In this document: in pieces, positions 9,192 through 18,782 of the stretch
How positions within the stretch are numbered: the stretch's first letter is position 1
Layout: each line of letters starts with the position of its first letter
Source: Folioceros fuciformis
Lineage: Eukaryota; Anthocerotophyta; Anthocerotopsida; Anthocerotales
DNA length: 32,015 nt
Reading direction: 5' to 3'
Assembly (NCBI GenBank): GCA_049999805.1
Contig: JBNGIO010006129.1
Span: forward strand, 115,261-147,275
The notes under the pieces: generated by a model
What the model saw: only the letters and a program-made list of their open reading frames with translations
The model's database searches: none
What the model was told of the DNA's origin: nothing
Program-made: the position numbers and the translations under genes

Positions 9192-9780
9192 TCAGGCGAT
9201 GGTGACGGGGGGCAGAAATTTCTGCAGCGCAGCCAGCCCAGCGACGCGCTTGGCTGTAGTGGCCTCGCTGTCCAAGGTGACGCGCCACACGTTTGTGGAG
9301 CTCTGCTGCCCCGTGGTGTCGTCCACGGAAGAGCTGACGGACGCCTGCGTGGCCACCCCCCTGGCGCTGTGGAAAGCGCCGGTACCCCCCAACACGGCCA
9401 GCTCGCGCACGTCGATGAGCTTGTTGGAGGTGCCGGACACCACCAGGCTGCCGTTCACGGACTCGGTGTCGAAGGTGAAGGTAATGGTGAGCGTGGAGTT
9501 GGAGCTGACGAGGTCGCCTGCGGTGTTGAGGCTGTAGCCCCTGGCGCGGCCCAGCGGTGTGGACGCTGGGTCAGGCCCCTCGGTGAGCGCGTCGTCGAAC
9601 ACCAGGATCTTCCCGAACTTGTTTCTGCTGGGATCCCCGGACGCCGATTCCCATTCCGAGGGCGACTCCCCGCCGGTGGTGAGGTGCACGTAGAACTGGA
9701 AATCCAGAACCGGGGCGTCCTCCCCGCTTCCCACCTTCCGCCCGCCCTGCACCCAAAACTCAACTTCTCCACACCCATCA
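9192..9780 (-). CDS. Dirigent-domain protein 2, 5' end unresolved
   Basis: The domain is intact: FQFYVHLTTGG, then FGKILVFDDALTEGPDP, GRARGYS, NSTLTITFTFD, SLVVSGTSNK and AVLGGTGAFHSARGVATQ, ending at TGA 9192-9194. It is a paralogue of the genes at 797 and 10773, with the same orientation. Unlike gene 1 it has no signal peptide or ATG in this frame: going upstream, the open frame reaches a stop near 9840 without one. A phase-0 splice acceptor (GGGTGCAG) near 9742-9750 could join it to an upstream exon. About 100 nt further up, another frame encodes a hydrophobic stretch (CVIFLVLLCVLLP) that would suit a signal peptide and has a possible GT donor after it, but that stretch has no in-frame ATG either. 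So this is either a multi-exon gene whose first exon I cannot define, or a copy with a broken 5' end. The left coordinate is firm and the right one approximate. Confidence 0.75.
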
Positions 9781-9899
9781 CTTCCTGATTCATGTCTCCA
9801 CAGCACAAAGCCAGACGGTCCGAGCCAAAAATCTAAGCGCTACTTATACGACGGGTAAGAGTACGCATAGCAAAACAAGGAAGATCACGCATCGCTCAC

Positions 9900-10772
9900 G
9901 TTGTCGAGCTCGGAGATCACAGACGCTGCCATGCTGGCCAGATTCTGGACCACTAGTCGTGCGGTGAGCGACCGCCGAAAATCCCACGGCGTGCTGGTGC
10001 GTCCAGTTGGCGGAAACGCGAGATTTGGAATCTACCGTCAGTCAGTGGTGGGATTGTGGAGCTAGAGCTCCAGCTTCTGCTACTCCAGATCCTCACACAC
10101 TACTCCCGTCGCAAAGCTGAGACAGAGTGTCCCTGTTTGAGCATGTGCAAGAGAGCCTTTTCCTCTGCACAATCCGCTGAAGGGTATCCTGGTCTGATAT
10201 ACTTCCAGTGAGAGTCGACAAACTGATGCAGGTCCCAAGGCTTGCAGGTGTCCTCCCTTCCGGATCGCGACATCCAAACTCCCACCCATTTTTGCTATGC
10301 TCAGTCAAACAAACTTTCATGGTCTGTGCATGACAGATCTCCCCCTCTGCAGCCTCTACTCGAAGATTCTAGTATATTCTATCCTACAATTCCAATTTTA
10401 TATTGAGAAACCGTGGCCGGATTGCCTCGCAGATATTGCATTTCAGATCTGTGCGTGTGTGGCAGCTGGGGTTTCGTGTATGGCAGCTGGGAAGTCGTAA
10501 GTGTTGGGCATCCCCAACTTGCCTCTGGTACAGTAGAGGAGGCTCGGAAGCATCCCTGTATGGTTCCTACCGGGGCACGTGAAGGTAACGTGGACTTCAA
10601 TGGACTTGCGTGTCACAATAGCCAACACTTCAAGATGACGTGAGGACAGAGTCGGAATAGTGGTGGGTGGACAGGAAGAACATGACCGTGTAGTCCAGGT
10701 TTAGATTGATGCAAAGCAAGCCATGCATCTGCAAAAAGGAATCCTCTGTTTCCATCCATGAAACAGTGTCCG
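9900..10772. other. Intergenic between dirigent genes 2 and 3
   Basis: No supported gene. It should contain the promoter of dirigent gene 2 and the 3' UTR of gene 3. Several overlapping short open frames on both strands show no domain or consistent splice sites. Confidence 0.4.
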
Positions 10773-11706
10773 TTATTGGAGAAGCAGCTCAGCCAAACCG
10801 AGGCTGAGATGGTCAGTGAGCAGACTGTCCCGCTGAAGCATGATGGTCCATTTGTTGGTAGACGAAAATTCACCAGCGGAGTTAACGGAAGAAGATACTG
10901 GGCTTTGGATGGCGACGCCATGGGCTACTCGGAAATCTTCCGTGCCAGCCAGAACCGCCACTTCTCGATCAGGCTGTACCTTGTTGGTGGTGCCCCCAAC
11001 GATGAGACTGCCCTTCACGTCACCAGTATTGATCATGAAGGTTAAGAACAGGGAAGAGTTGTTGTTACCAGTAGCTTCATCTGTGTTGACTGCGATGCCT
11101 CTGACACGTCCGATGGGTGTGGAGGCTGGGTCTGGGCCGGTTGTGATCAGGTCGTCCACCGCAAGCACGGTGCCAAACCTGAAGCTGCTGAGATCGCCTT
11201 CCTGTGCAGCCACAGGTACTTCAGAGGCACCTGACCCCCCGATCTGCAGGTGTACATAAAACTTGAAGGAGATGATCGTGTCTTTTGTGCTGTCCAGGGC
11301 CGACCTGGAAAACACCAGTTGCAACATGAGCCTATCCTCCTCAACTCCGGCAGATACATAAGACAGGCCTCTCACCTGGAAGATACTGCACTTTGGTCAA
11401 CAGCTCTGGAATTTTCGGCGATGAGGGCAGTGCTCTGTACACAATGATCCCTGGATTAGCACATAGTGGCAAGGGAAGAAATACTGGTAACCTGGCTTTG
11501 CCTGCATTAGCACATCCTGGCAAGAGACGAGACAGTGGTAACCTGCCTAGCTTTGCAATTGACGTGCAATGATGGGGAGAGGTGATTCCACACTTACATG
11601 GCCATGTTCTGCTGGCGCAGATGGCGGAGACGACAAGATAGTCACTCCTGCTAGTAATGTTGCAACAGCAGCCCGAGATAAGCTTGTCAGCGTTGATGTC
11701 ACGAGG
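10773..11706 (-). CDS. Dirigent-domain protein 3, two exons, start unclear
   Basis: The main exon is 10773-11375. It carries the dirigent domain: FKFYVHLQIGG, FRFGTVLAVDDLITTGPDP, GRVRGIAVNTDE, SLFLTFMINTGD, SLIVGGTTNK and AVLAGTEDFRVAHGVA. Upstream, about 11598-11706 reads as a signal peptide (SRAAVATLLAGVTILSS, then SAPAEHGH) and ends in a strong GTAAGT donor. The acceptor TATCTTCCAG before 11375 is in the same phase, giving a 222-bp intron. The signal-peptide frame has no ATG nearby: it holds a GTG where a start is expected (about 11700-11702). An ATG slightly further up (near 11715) is in another frame and closes after five codons. Either the start lies in another 5' exon, or the start was lost by substitution or a small indel, or the assembly has an error. 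The domain itself is uninterrupted. Confidence 0.72.
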
Positions 11707-11709
11707 TCT

Positions 11710-12889
11710 GGTCCATCGGGTGAACCAGGTCTTGGAGTAGCGGGAGAATGCTGGAGCTGATCACGAAACCCCAACTCAGACTTTGGATGTATTCCACATA
11801 CTGCTTGTTTCCCACGTCCCTGGCCTGCATTTTGTTGTGACGAACCGACATCAACGGCAACGAACTTGAAAACCGATGCCCAGTAAGCATCCATAACACG
11901 TAAGATGCTAGCCTAGCCACTTGACAAGAAGATATGAGATGCCTGTGATCTGGCAAGAGAAGCTTTCCACCGCTCTCTGCTCGAAAACGTTGCGAGTCCC
12001 TGACGATACTGCAACAATCAAGCGGGAAGAAGGTGGACGAAGGAGTGCTCCTGCGAAGGGATCGCATATCCCCATGCCTTGTATCTGTGGAGGAGCGAAA
12101 GTGGAGGTAGCCATCGGCATTGTCCACTTTCGCCAACCCTCCAAGGCCCTAGCCCGAGGGTACGCAGTTCCTAGCACAGTGCAATCTTGGCCATCCCGAG
12201 GGAACCACAACACTCCTGTAAAGGGCAAACCAGTGGGCAATCATTGAGCAGTGCTTGTCAAAGTTTATGCCTAAAAGGGCACCCTGCATACCCGTCGGAG
12301 AATCATAGCCATTCTTCAGAAGGCGTCACGGCTCAAGATTCTAGGCGGCCCACTCGATACTCTATCTAGGCCGGCTGCTGGCACGCGGACACCAGTGTTA
12401 CAGCTGACTGCTCATTTTCGCAACCTAGCCGAAGACAACGACTGCGCAGATCCTGCAATCGCTTGCCTGCCTTGCTCTTTTACACACATGTGCTATGTAC
12501 ATTTTGTTCTGTAGACTGCACACTCAGATGGTAACCTGCAACATCAAAACGTGGGATACGTGCTGGATGCTCGGCTTGCCAAGTAGATGCGGGCAGTTGA
12601 AAAATCATTACGTACAATGCTGTCACAGCTAGATCCAACGCAGCAGCCCACAGACATGTATCTTCATTGCTGCTATGCGTGCACGGCTGTGACTCCCAAG
12701 TTGCCTATGCCTGAACCCGTCGTGATTTGATGGAGTATGTTTTCCAGAGCTTTACGGCTTCCTAGGATGGTGTGATTGGAGCAACTGAAAAGGCGGTAGG
12801 CTGCCAAACCCATTTATAGGTGTCCCGGGCCAGACCGACGGTCATGATAAACGCACGATCGTAGTCACGCAAGCGAAGCTATCACGCCG
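11710..12889. other. Intergenic upstream of JMJD7
   Basis: About 1.2 kb between the diverging dirigent 3 and JMJD7 genes. Open frames on both strands up to 145 codons have no recognisable domain. A TTTATAGG word at about 12810-12817 could be the JMJD7 TATA box, but this is weak. Confidence 0.35.
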
Positions 12890-14503
12890 ATGGGGACTTT
12901 AAGCGCTCACGATGTGGGCGTTGCCATGGAGTCGTTATCAGAAGAGGTGCGAGAGCTCTCTCTCGGCACTTCCGGAGAGGTTGAACGTGTGAGGGGTCCT
13001 CTATCTCCCCTGCAGTTTCTCAGGGATTATGTGATGCCTGGTAAGCCATGCATCATCACTGACGCGATTGATCACTGGCCTGCTCTCCGATGCTGGTCCA
13101 ACGAGTACCTCTCTGGTGTGCTGAGAGACCAGACTGTGAGCGTGCACTTCACACCTGATGGGCGGGCGGATGCTGTGTCGGATCCTGGTGTCTTGCAACG
13201 ACTGTATGGCTGCACACTGGCTTCACTGGGTGCTGAGTCTGGTGAGTATGGCTTATTGATGAGGCCTGCCCTGCCCTTGGTGTGGCGGAGTCTTGTCTAC
13301 AGTCTGAGACTACCTGTTTTGTTTCAGAAAAGATGGCACACGCAGCTCTGCTTCACAGGAAGTGAGGGGAAACAGTGGACCGGCAAACACACTTGTGAAC
13401 GGAGGTGAAGATTGTATGCGAAACTCTAGTCCAGTTCGCAGCGAGCGCAATGACTTGCAAGATATTGCAGAAACGGGGCTTGGGTTTTTGTTTGTGACTG
13501 CACATGTCGAGCAATTGCCCTTTCCGGAAGCACTGGAGCTTATTACTCAGGACACCTGCAGCAAGGGCGTGGCATATGCCCAGCACCAGAACGGATGTTT
13601 CTTGACAGAGTACGGGCTGTTGGCAAAAGATGCAGACGAGCATCTACCTTGGGCAACCGAAGCACTGGGTTGCGTGCCCGAGGCGGTTAACATGTGGATT
13701 GGCAATGAGAAGGCTGTGACATCTTTCCACAAGGACCACTATGAGAATTTGTATGCGGTTGTGGCAGGAGAGAAACATTTCACTTTACTGCCTCCTACTG
13801 ATGTGCATCGTCTGTATGTGGATATGTATCCGGCTGCCCAATATTTGAGAGACAAGGTACAGTTGAGTGTTCCATCTTAAATTTGCTCGAATCCCTCCCT
13901 GCTTTGCAGCTGCTTTCTGTCAGACACAGTGTCTTTTTACAGGATTCTGGAAATTTCTCCGTAATTTGCCATCGAGAAGCTCCTGAAGTTCCATGGGTGA
14001 GTGTGGATCCTTATCCACCAGCCTCTGCACTGTCTGAAGCCAGAGCCAAGTTTTCACGATACTTCCAGGGCCCATCTCCTTTCACGTGTACTGTTAAAGC
14101 AGGAGAGATCTTGTATCTGTGAGTCTGCGCTCTGTGGTTGGACCATTCGAGTGTGTGGTGTCCAGCTCTAAAAGTATGAGGTGCTCTTGCCGGTTTCTAA
14201 GTTCACAAACCCTGGCTGGCCTTTATGTCTACAGGCCAAGTTTGTGGTTTCATCACGTTAAACAGTCAGCCGACGCTGAAGGAAAGGCAGTTGCTATCAA
14301 CTATTGTAAGTCCTGATTCTTGGGCACTGACATGGGACAACTTCGGGAAAATTCTGGATGGTTGTGACGATGACAAGATGGCTCCGGGTTTTGCAGGGTA
14401 CGATATGGAGTTTGATGTAAAGTATGCGTACTTCAGCTTCATCAATTCATTGTGGGAAAAGACTGTAGAGGCAGTGACGAAAGCCACCTCGTGTTCACTT
14501 TAA
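12890..14503 (+). CDS. JMJD7-like JmjC-domain oxygenase
   Basis: JMJD7 proteins are Fe(II)/2-oxoglutarate oxygenases; the animal enzyme hydroxylates a lysine on DRG GTPases, and the plant role is less clear. Exons: 12890-13241, 13435-13856, 13943-14118, 14235-14305 and 14397-14503 (375 aa), all with GT-AG borders and matching phase. Exon 1 holds the N-terminal helix region and PLQFLRDYVMPGKPCIITDA. The JmjC core lies in exons 2-4: TSFHKDHYENLY supplies the iron ligands His216 and Asp218, and LWFHHVKQS supplies the distal His (323 or 324). The C-terminus is NYWYDMEFDVKYAYFSF, with the NYW Trp codon split by the last intron. Length suits the family (human about 316, plants somewhat longer). The first intron border is the least certain, because that loop is poorly conserved. 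The start is the first ATG of the open frame. It ends 110 bp from the stop of a putative convergent gene. Confidence 0.92.
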
Positions 14504-14613
14504 CTTGGCCTTCAAATATGATACTTAGCACAAGATGAAGAGGATGGACTTGAGCAATCATATCTTCCTGCCTTTACACCAACTGTAGTATCAATTACAC
14601 CATACCTTGCCGT

Positions 14614-15648
14614 TCACACTGGATCTCCTCGATCCTCGTTCAGAACCTCCTCCCACCTACGAAGTGCATCCGCATCCCTCAACATCTCATGTGCCTACGA
14701 GAAGTTCAAGCACGTACCAATTGCCGGGGGGAGATAAACTGTACCTCTTTTTAATAAGAAAACGCAGTTGGGCTGACTCCCCGTCCTTCTCTTGATGTTG
14801 CTGTAAAAGTAGAGCTTTGGTTGAGCGCTTGGATCGTGGTCATACCATGCGAAACTCAAAACAGCAAGAGTCTGCCATGCAGGTCCCCACGAGTACAAAC
14901 CAGAGATAGAAGTCGTTCATCCTCCAAATATTTTAGCCATCTCCTATACAGCTGGATGGCTAGTGCTACTGATGAAAGAACAGTTGCCAGAATTAGGAAG
15001 AAAGAGAAGCTGCGCTGTGGAGATCCCTGCAAGACGTCATTGAACAATCTCAACCCTGTCAACGGAAGCTGACGACAGACTGATCTAAATGTGAGGAGAA
15101 GAAGTGAAATGCAGTGGGTACCTGGAAAAGTGGGTGTGACAAACAGGACACCTCCAACTGTTGAGAGATCGTTGCTGAGGCTGATGCTCGCTGTATTCTT
15201 GGCTTGGAAAACCATTTCAAACAAAACCTTCGCGACCTCATATTTTGTGCTTGTCTAGCCTGTCATCAACCAATCAGCTGCCTTTAAGCAATTAACCAAA
15301 CTGAGGCGAACGAGACCCTGTGTAACAACGTCCTACAAAGTAATGAAGGATCAAACCAGAAGACGAGAATATGCCTCCCGAGATTGCCTTCCAAATATTC
15401 CAGTGGGAACGACACCGTTTTGCCTCTGCAACACAAGCATGTCTCATCACATTGTCTAAAAGCGAAATGGAAAGGCAAGCAATCCCTTAACGTGATGATT
15501 ACCTGCCACTCTTGGACCGCAGCTTGTGTTTGAAAACCGAAGTACCCAGTGCATCCATCGGGGGAACTGAAGTGTCCTGCAGAAAGGAGGATTTTGCTGA
15601 GACCCCTATGCAGGAAACAAGAGAGAAAGCTGCCACTATCGGCTCCAT
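14614..15648 (-). CDS. Putative single-pass membrane protein
   Basis: I do not recognise this gene. The 3' half is supported by in-frame splicing: exons of about 15122-15228, 14901-15055, 14745-14800 and 14614-14677 join with correct phase. The protein shows LSTVGGVLFVTPTFPG, then LRLFNDVLQ, a transmembrane helix (FFLILATVLSSVALAIQLY) followed by basic YRRWLKYLEDERLL, a charged stretch, and the end LRRWEEVLNEDRGDPV. A possible first exon at 15503-15648 starts MEPIVAAFSLVSCIGVSAKS, and a middle exon may lie around 15300-15460. The 5' half is guesswork. The layout of a beta-rich segment, then a helix, then a charged tail loosely recalls MUL1/SP1-type mitochondrial or plastid E3 ligases, but no RING cysteines follow. 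It could also be a decayed gene. It is convergent with JMJD7. Confidence 0.33.
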
Positions 15649-15994
15649 GTCCGAAATCACGAACCCGTGGATTGCAGATACTGTTGCAACTGGCGTACAT
15701 CCTCACCACAAACCCCTTTCAAAAGGACACGATCGCCAAAATCGTACAGCTTCTGCAGGGCACCTGTCCCTCGATTAGCTTCTTTCCTACTGTTAGAAAG
15801 TTATAAGCCTACACAACACAAGACCTCAGACCTTCCAACGGAGGATTTACAGCACAAAAATCTCACAGCTTGTAGAGGATCATGCACTTCGCTGAACACA
15901 AGCTGCTGTTTCACTAGGCACCGCTCTCTGAATAGGGACAAACTAGCGTGGTTTTGAGAATCCTCCATTTATTGCCTACCGGCAGCAAGAAAGC

Positions 15995-16456
15995 ATGGAG
16001 GAGGATACAACATCTGGAACAAGTACCCCGGCCCTTCGCAGCAAGTGTTTATCCAAATCTGAGAGCTGGTTGGCATTACTCCAATCTTCAGAAGCGATGA
16101 AAGGTGCGAAGTCCAATAACCGAGTACTGCTCGCAACGAATCCTGTTCTCGGAAGGAATGTGGAAGGTGATAGCGCCCCCCGACTAACTCCAATTTCAGA
16201 TGAGGACAACGTGGTGAACTTGTTCTTTCCTGCGTTCCAGGCTAGAGCTGGGCATCGCAACGAACAGAGGAACGTGCGACTAGCCAAATCCATGCCACCT
16301 GCCAGATCCGGCACACATTTCTCTGCCGAGCCTGCACATAAACTCACGCTGCAGCTCCGTAAGCTGCTGCCCATCGATGTTTGGAACGTTCCTTCGAGGC
16401 CGCGCATCACCCGCAGGAGGATGGACTGCGAGAATTTCGTGCTGGTCAGAAAATAG
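15995..16456 (+). CDS. Orphan ORF, 153 codons
   Basis: An ATG-started open frame in ordinary context (AAGCATGGAGG), with no domain, signal peptide or membrane segment that I recognise. The product is Ser/Arg-rich with mixed hydrophobic patches (SWLALLQSSEAMKG near the start, LTLQLRKLLPIDVWNVP near the end). The opposite strand is also open over the same stretch (about 15976-16410), so openness alone is weak evidence. It could be the first exon of a longer gene, a lineage-specific gene, or chance. The stretch 16457-16696 that follows has no gene and should be the EF-P promoter. Confidence 0.25.
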   Translation: MEEDTTSGTSTPALRSKCLSKSESWLALLQSSEAMKGAKSNNRVLLATNPVLGRNVEGDSAPRLTPISDEDNVVNLFFPAFQARAGHRNEQRNVRLAKSMPPARSGTHFSAEPAHKLTLQLRKLLPIDVWNVPSRPRITRRRMDCENFVLVRK

Positions 16457-16696
16457 AAGCTCGCATTCCTACGACTGAACCACGTGTGCAGGATGGAGGT
16501 TGCACGTTGTCAGACGGGAGGGACGTACAGTATCTCCGAATCTCGCCTGCAACGATCAGACGCCTTCAAGTCTGAGCATCGTTGATTGCGTGCTATTTTC
16601 ACCTGTGTCCAGTGGGCCATACGGCTTAGTGCGATAAAGCCTAGATTAGGCCTTCATCGTAGTTTCGGATGTGAGCGATAGGCTTAGGCGGACAGG

Positions 16697-18488
16697 ATGC
16701 TGAGGGCTAGCGAGCAGGGGCTGCGATCCGCCCAGAAGTGTCTGCAATGGGCGAGAATCTGGGTGTCACGTGAGGGACATGCGGCACCTCTGCATAGGCC
16801 GATTTTCTGTCTAGCAGGCCGGAAAGGACCGGGATGCGGCAACAATCCAATTGGGTCCCGATGGAGCTGGCAGGAAATGGTAGTCCCTGCGCAGCAATTC
16901 GGCCCCTTCTCCTTCCAACAGTCCAGGGGAGCGAAAGTGAATGGATCAGAGGTTTGTGTTCACTCATGTCCAGTGAAGCAGGGTATGATTCCTCTGCAAT
17001 GCTGAAGTCAGTTAGAATCGTGTGCTTCGCAGGTGAGGGCAGGCCAAGTGATAGAGCGGAATGGTGGGTGTTTTCAGCTGCTGGAGTTCTAGACTTTGAG
17101 GTCTCCGGAGTGGAAATGCAATTTTTGACGAAGTTGTTTGTTATGCTCTGTTGTGCTCTCGGGTTCTTCACATGGTGGCTCTCCCTCACTGATCTACTGC
17201 AGGTCGACTCTGCCAGGTCAGCGGTGTTTGTCATCTTGCCTCACTGTCTGGGTGGCGAACTTGTTGACCAAGTGTTCATGTGCAAACTGCTGGGCCTGTA
17301 GGTTTTGAGAACGCAACATACACAGCAAGGCCGTGGGGGAGCTGTAATTCAGGCAAGGGCTATTCTTCAACTGCTCTGTGGTCAGGGTTAGCCTTGGGCC
17401 ATTCAGAGTAACTGGTGTCATTCATGGAGCAGGCTGAAGTTCGAGATGTTCAGAGTGGCCTGAAGTCAACCGAGAGATTTCGCACAAGTGAAGCTATTGA
17501 AAGTGTGTGAAGCTACCCCTCCTCTGTCAACACAGTCAAAACAATTGCCACAAGAATGTTTTTTTTGGCTTGCGTGCAAGAGCCTGGCTCGTGATGAAGG
17601 GATTTTCTCAGGGGTATTCGTAGAGGAGAAGAGCTTCACCTTTTTGTACGAGGAGGGAGGTTTAATCGTTCTTATGGAGTAAGCACCTTGCAATGCATCT
17701 GGCCGCGTTCCAGGCAATTTTGCGTAGGGTGTGTCCATGTTGCCTTTCTGATTCTTGGGCACGTGTCCAGTCCCACGACTTTTGAGCAGGTAGAGCTGTC
17801 GAAGGAACTGTTCGGTGGTCAAGCAGCATACCTGACCGGTACGCTGTAAACAAATTCACCCTACTTTTATGGTGATTCGCTCCTCAGCTCTTACCGTGGT
17901 TCACATGCTTGCCCCAGATGGTCTGGCTGTTTCTGTGCAGGAGTATGATGGAAAGCCCCTTTCTGCAACAGTTCCCTCCAAGGTCACTTGCACAGTTGCT
18001 GAAGCTGAACCATACTTCAAAGGCCAGACAGCAACACCCACGTTTGTTCCCAACTCTCTCACTGTCTGCTTACTACATCTCAAAGACGGTACTGGTCAAG
18101 TTTCCTTATGATGGTTCGAAATTTTGCCTTGTACTGATCAGTTACAAGAAGGCGGTGCTTACAAATGGAGCGACAGTGATGGTAGGTGTATGCAGATAGA
18201 GTTAGTGTACCTTCTTTTCTGTTGATGTGCTCAGTACCAGTCAGCCAAGGTTGCTGACAACTGTTTGACTCAGTCTTCCCACTCTTGTTCTTTTTGCAGG
18301 TGCCATCCTTTATTGTGCAAGGAGATGAAATTGTTGTCGATACTGCAAGTAACTCATACGTCACCAGGTGGGTATAAAAAAGTTGCTTCGCGTCGTCCCG
18401 TTTTTTGATACGCTCTGTTGCAAGATTGGTCTGAGCAAGCCTTTCGACTGAAGATTGACTCGTCTCATATTTCAGATCAAAAGAATGA
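16697..18488 (+). CDS. Elongation factor P, organellar (mitochondrial type)
   Basis: EF-P binds the ribosome between the P and E sites and relieves stalls at consecutive prolines. Rebuilt exons: 16697-16951, 17033-17063, 17203-17216, 17302-17352, 17433-17502, 17612-17678, 17771-17838, 17918-18041, 18142-18181, 18300-18367 and 18476-18488 (801 nt, 266 aa, all phases closing). The first 75 or so residues, starting MLRASEQGLRSAQKCLQWAR, look like an import sequence: basic, with few acidic residues. The N-terminal domain follows (VRAGQVIERNG, GRLCQVLRTQHTQQGRGGAV), then RFRTSEAIERVFVEEKSFTF, the OB domain with LSATVPSKVTCTV, and the C-terminal domain with VMVPSFIVQGDEIVVDTA. The layout matches the Arabidopsis At4g26310 type as I remember it. 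The loop-tip residue is Arg111, not Lys. Exon 3 is only 14 nt, and intron 4 (17353-17432) appears to use a GC donor (CAG|GCAAGG). The gene is tail to tail with IFT122. Confidence 0.9.
17203..17216 (+). other. 14-nt microexon of EF-P
   Basis: The 14 bases between acceptor CTGCAG and donor GTCAGC complete a Gly codon and add Arg-Leu-Cys-Gln. This joins ...VIERNG to VLRTQHT exactly as the EF-P family requires. Without it the frame is lost. Confidence 0.85.
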
Positions 18489-18782
18489 GAAGACACATTA
18501 ACGATGACTGCCGTTTGGCACCAAGTGCTTACCTCCATCTAAAGCTTTCAACTTTCAACATTACTTATTAACACGTTCGCCGATACAGTGGCGCGTTTTC
18601 CTGACAGAACTCCAAATTGCCAGGCCTTGTTTCAAGAGATTCAAAAGAAAAATATCCGCAGACCTATGACAGCTTAGAAGGTTTTCAATCGAGAGGGATT
18701 ACAATAGAGGGAACATTCTGTCCTTCTCTTCCGTATAATAACCATCGTCACTGGAGGAGGGTCTCTTGGGAGGGTCTCTTCG
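18489..18782. other. Tail-to-tail spacer, EF-P and IFT122
   Basis: About 294 bp between two converging stop codons, expected to hold both 3' UTRs. No perfect AATAAA was found on either strand. Confidence 0.5.

Noticed and set aside
16707-17234. Minus-strand Ser-rich frame of about 175 codons
   Set aside because: It lies opposite the first exons of the EF-P gene, which is supported by family motifs and closing phases.
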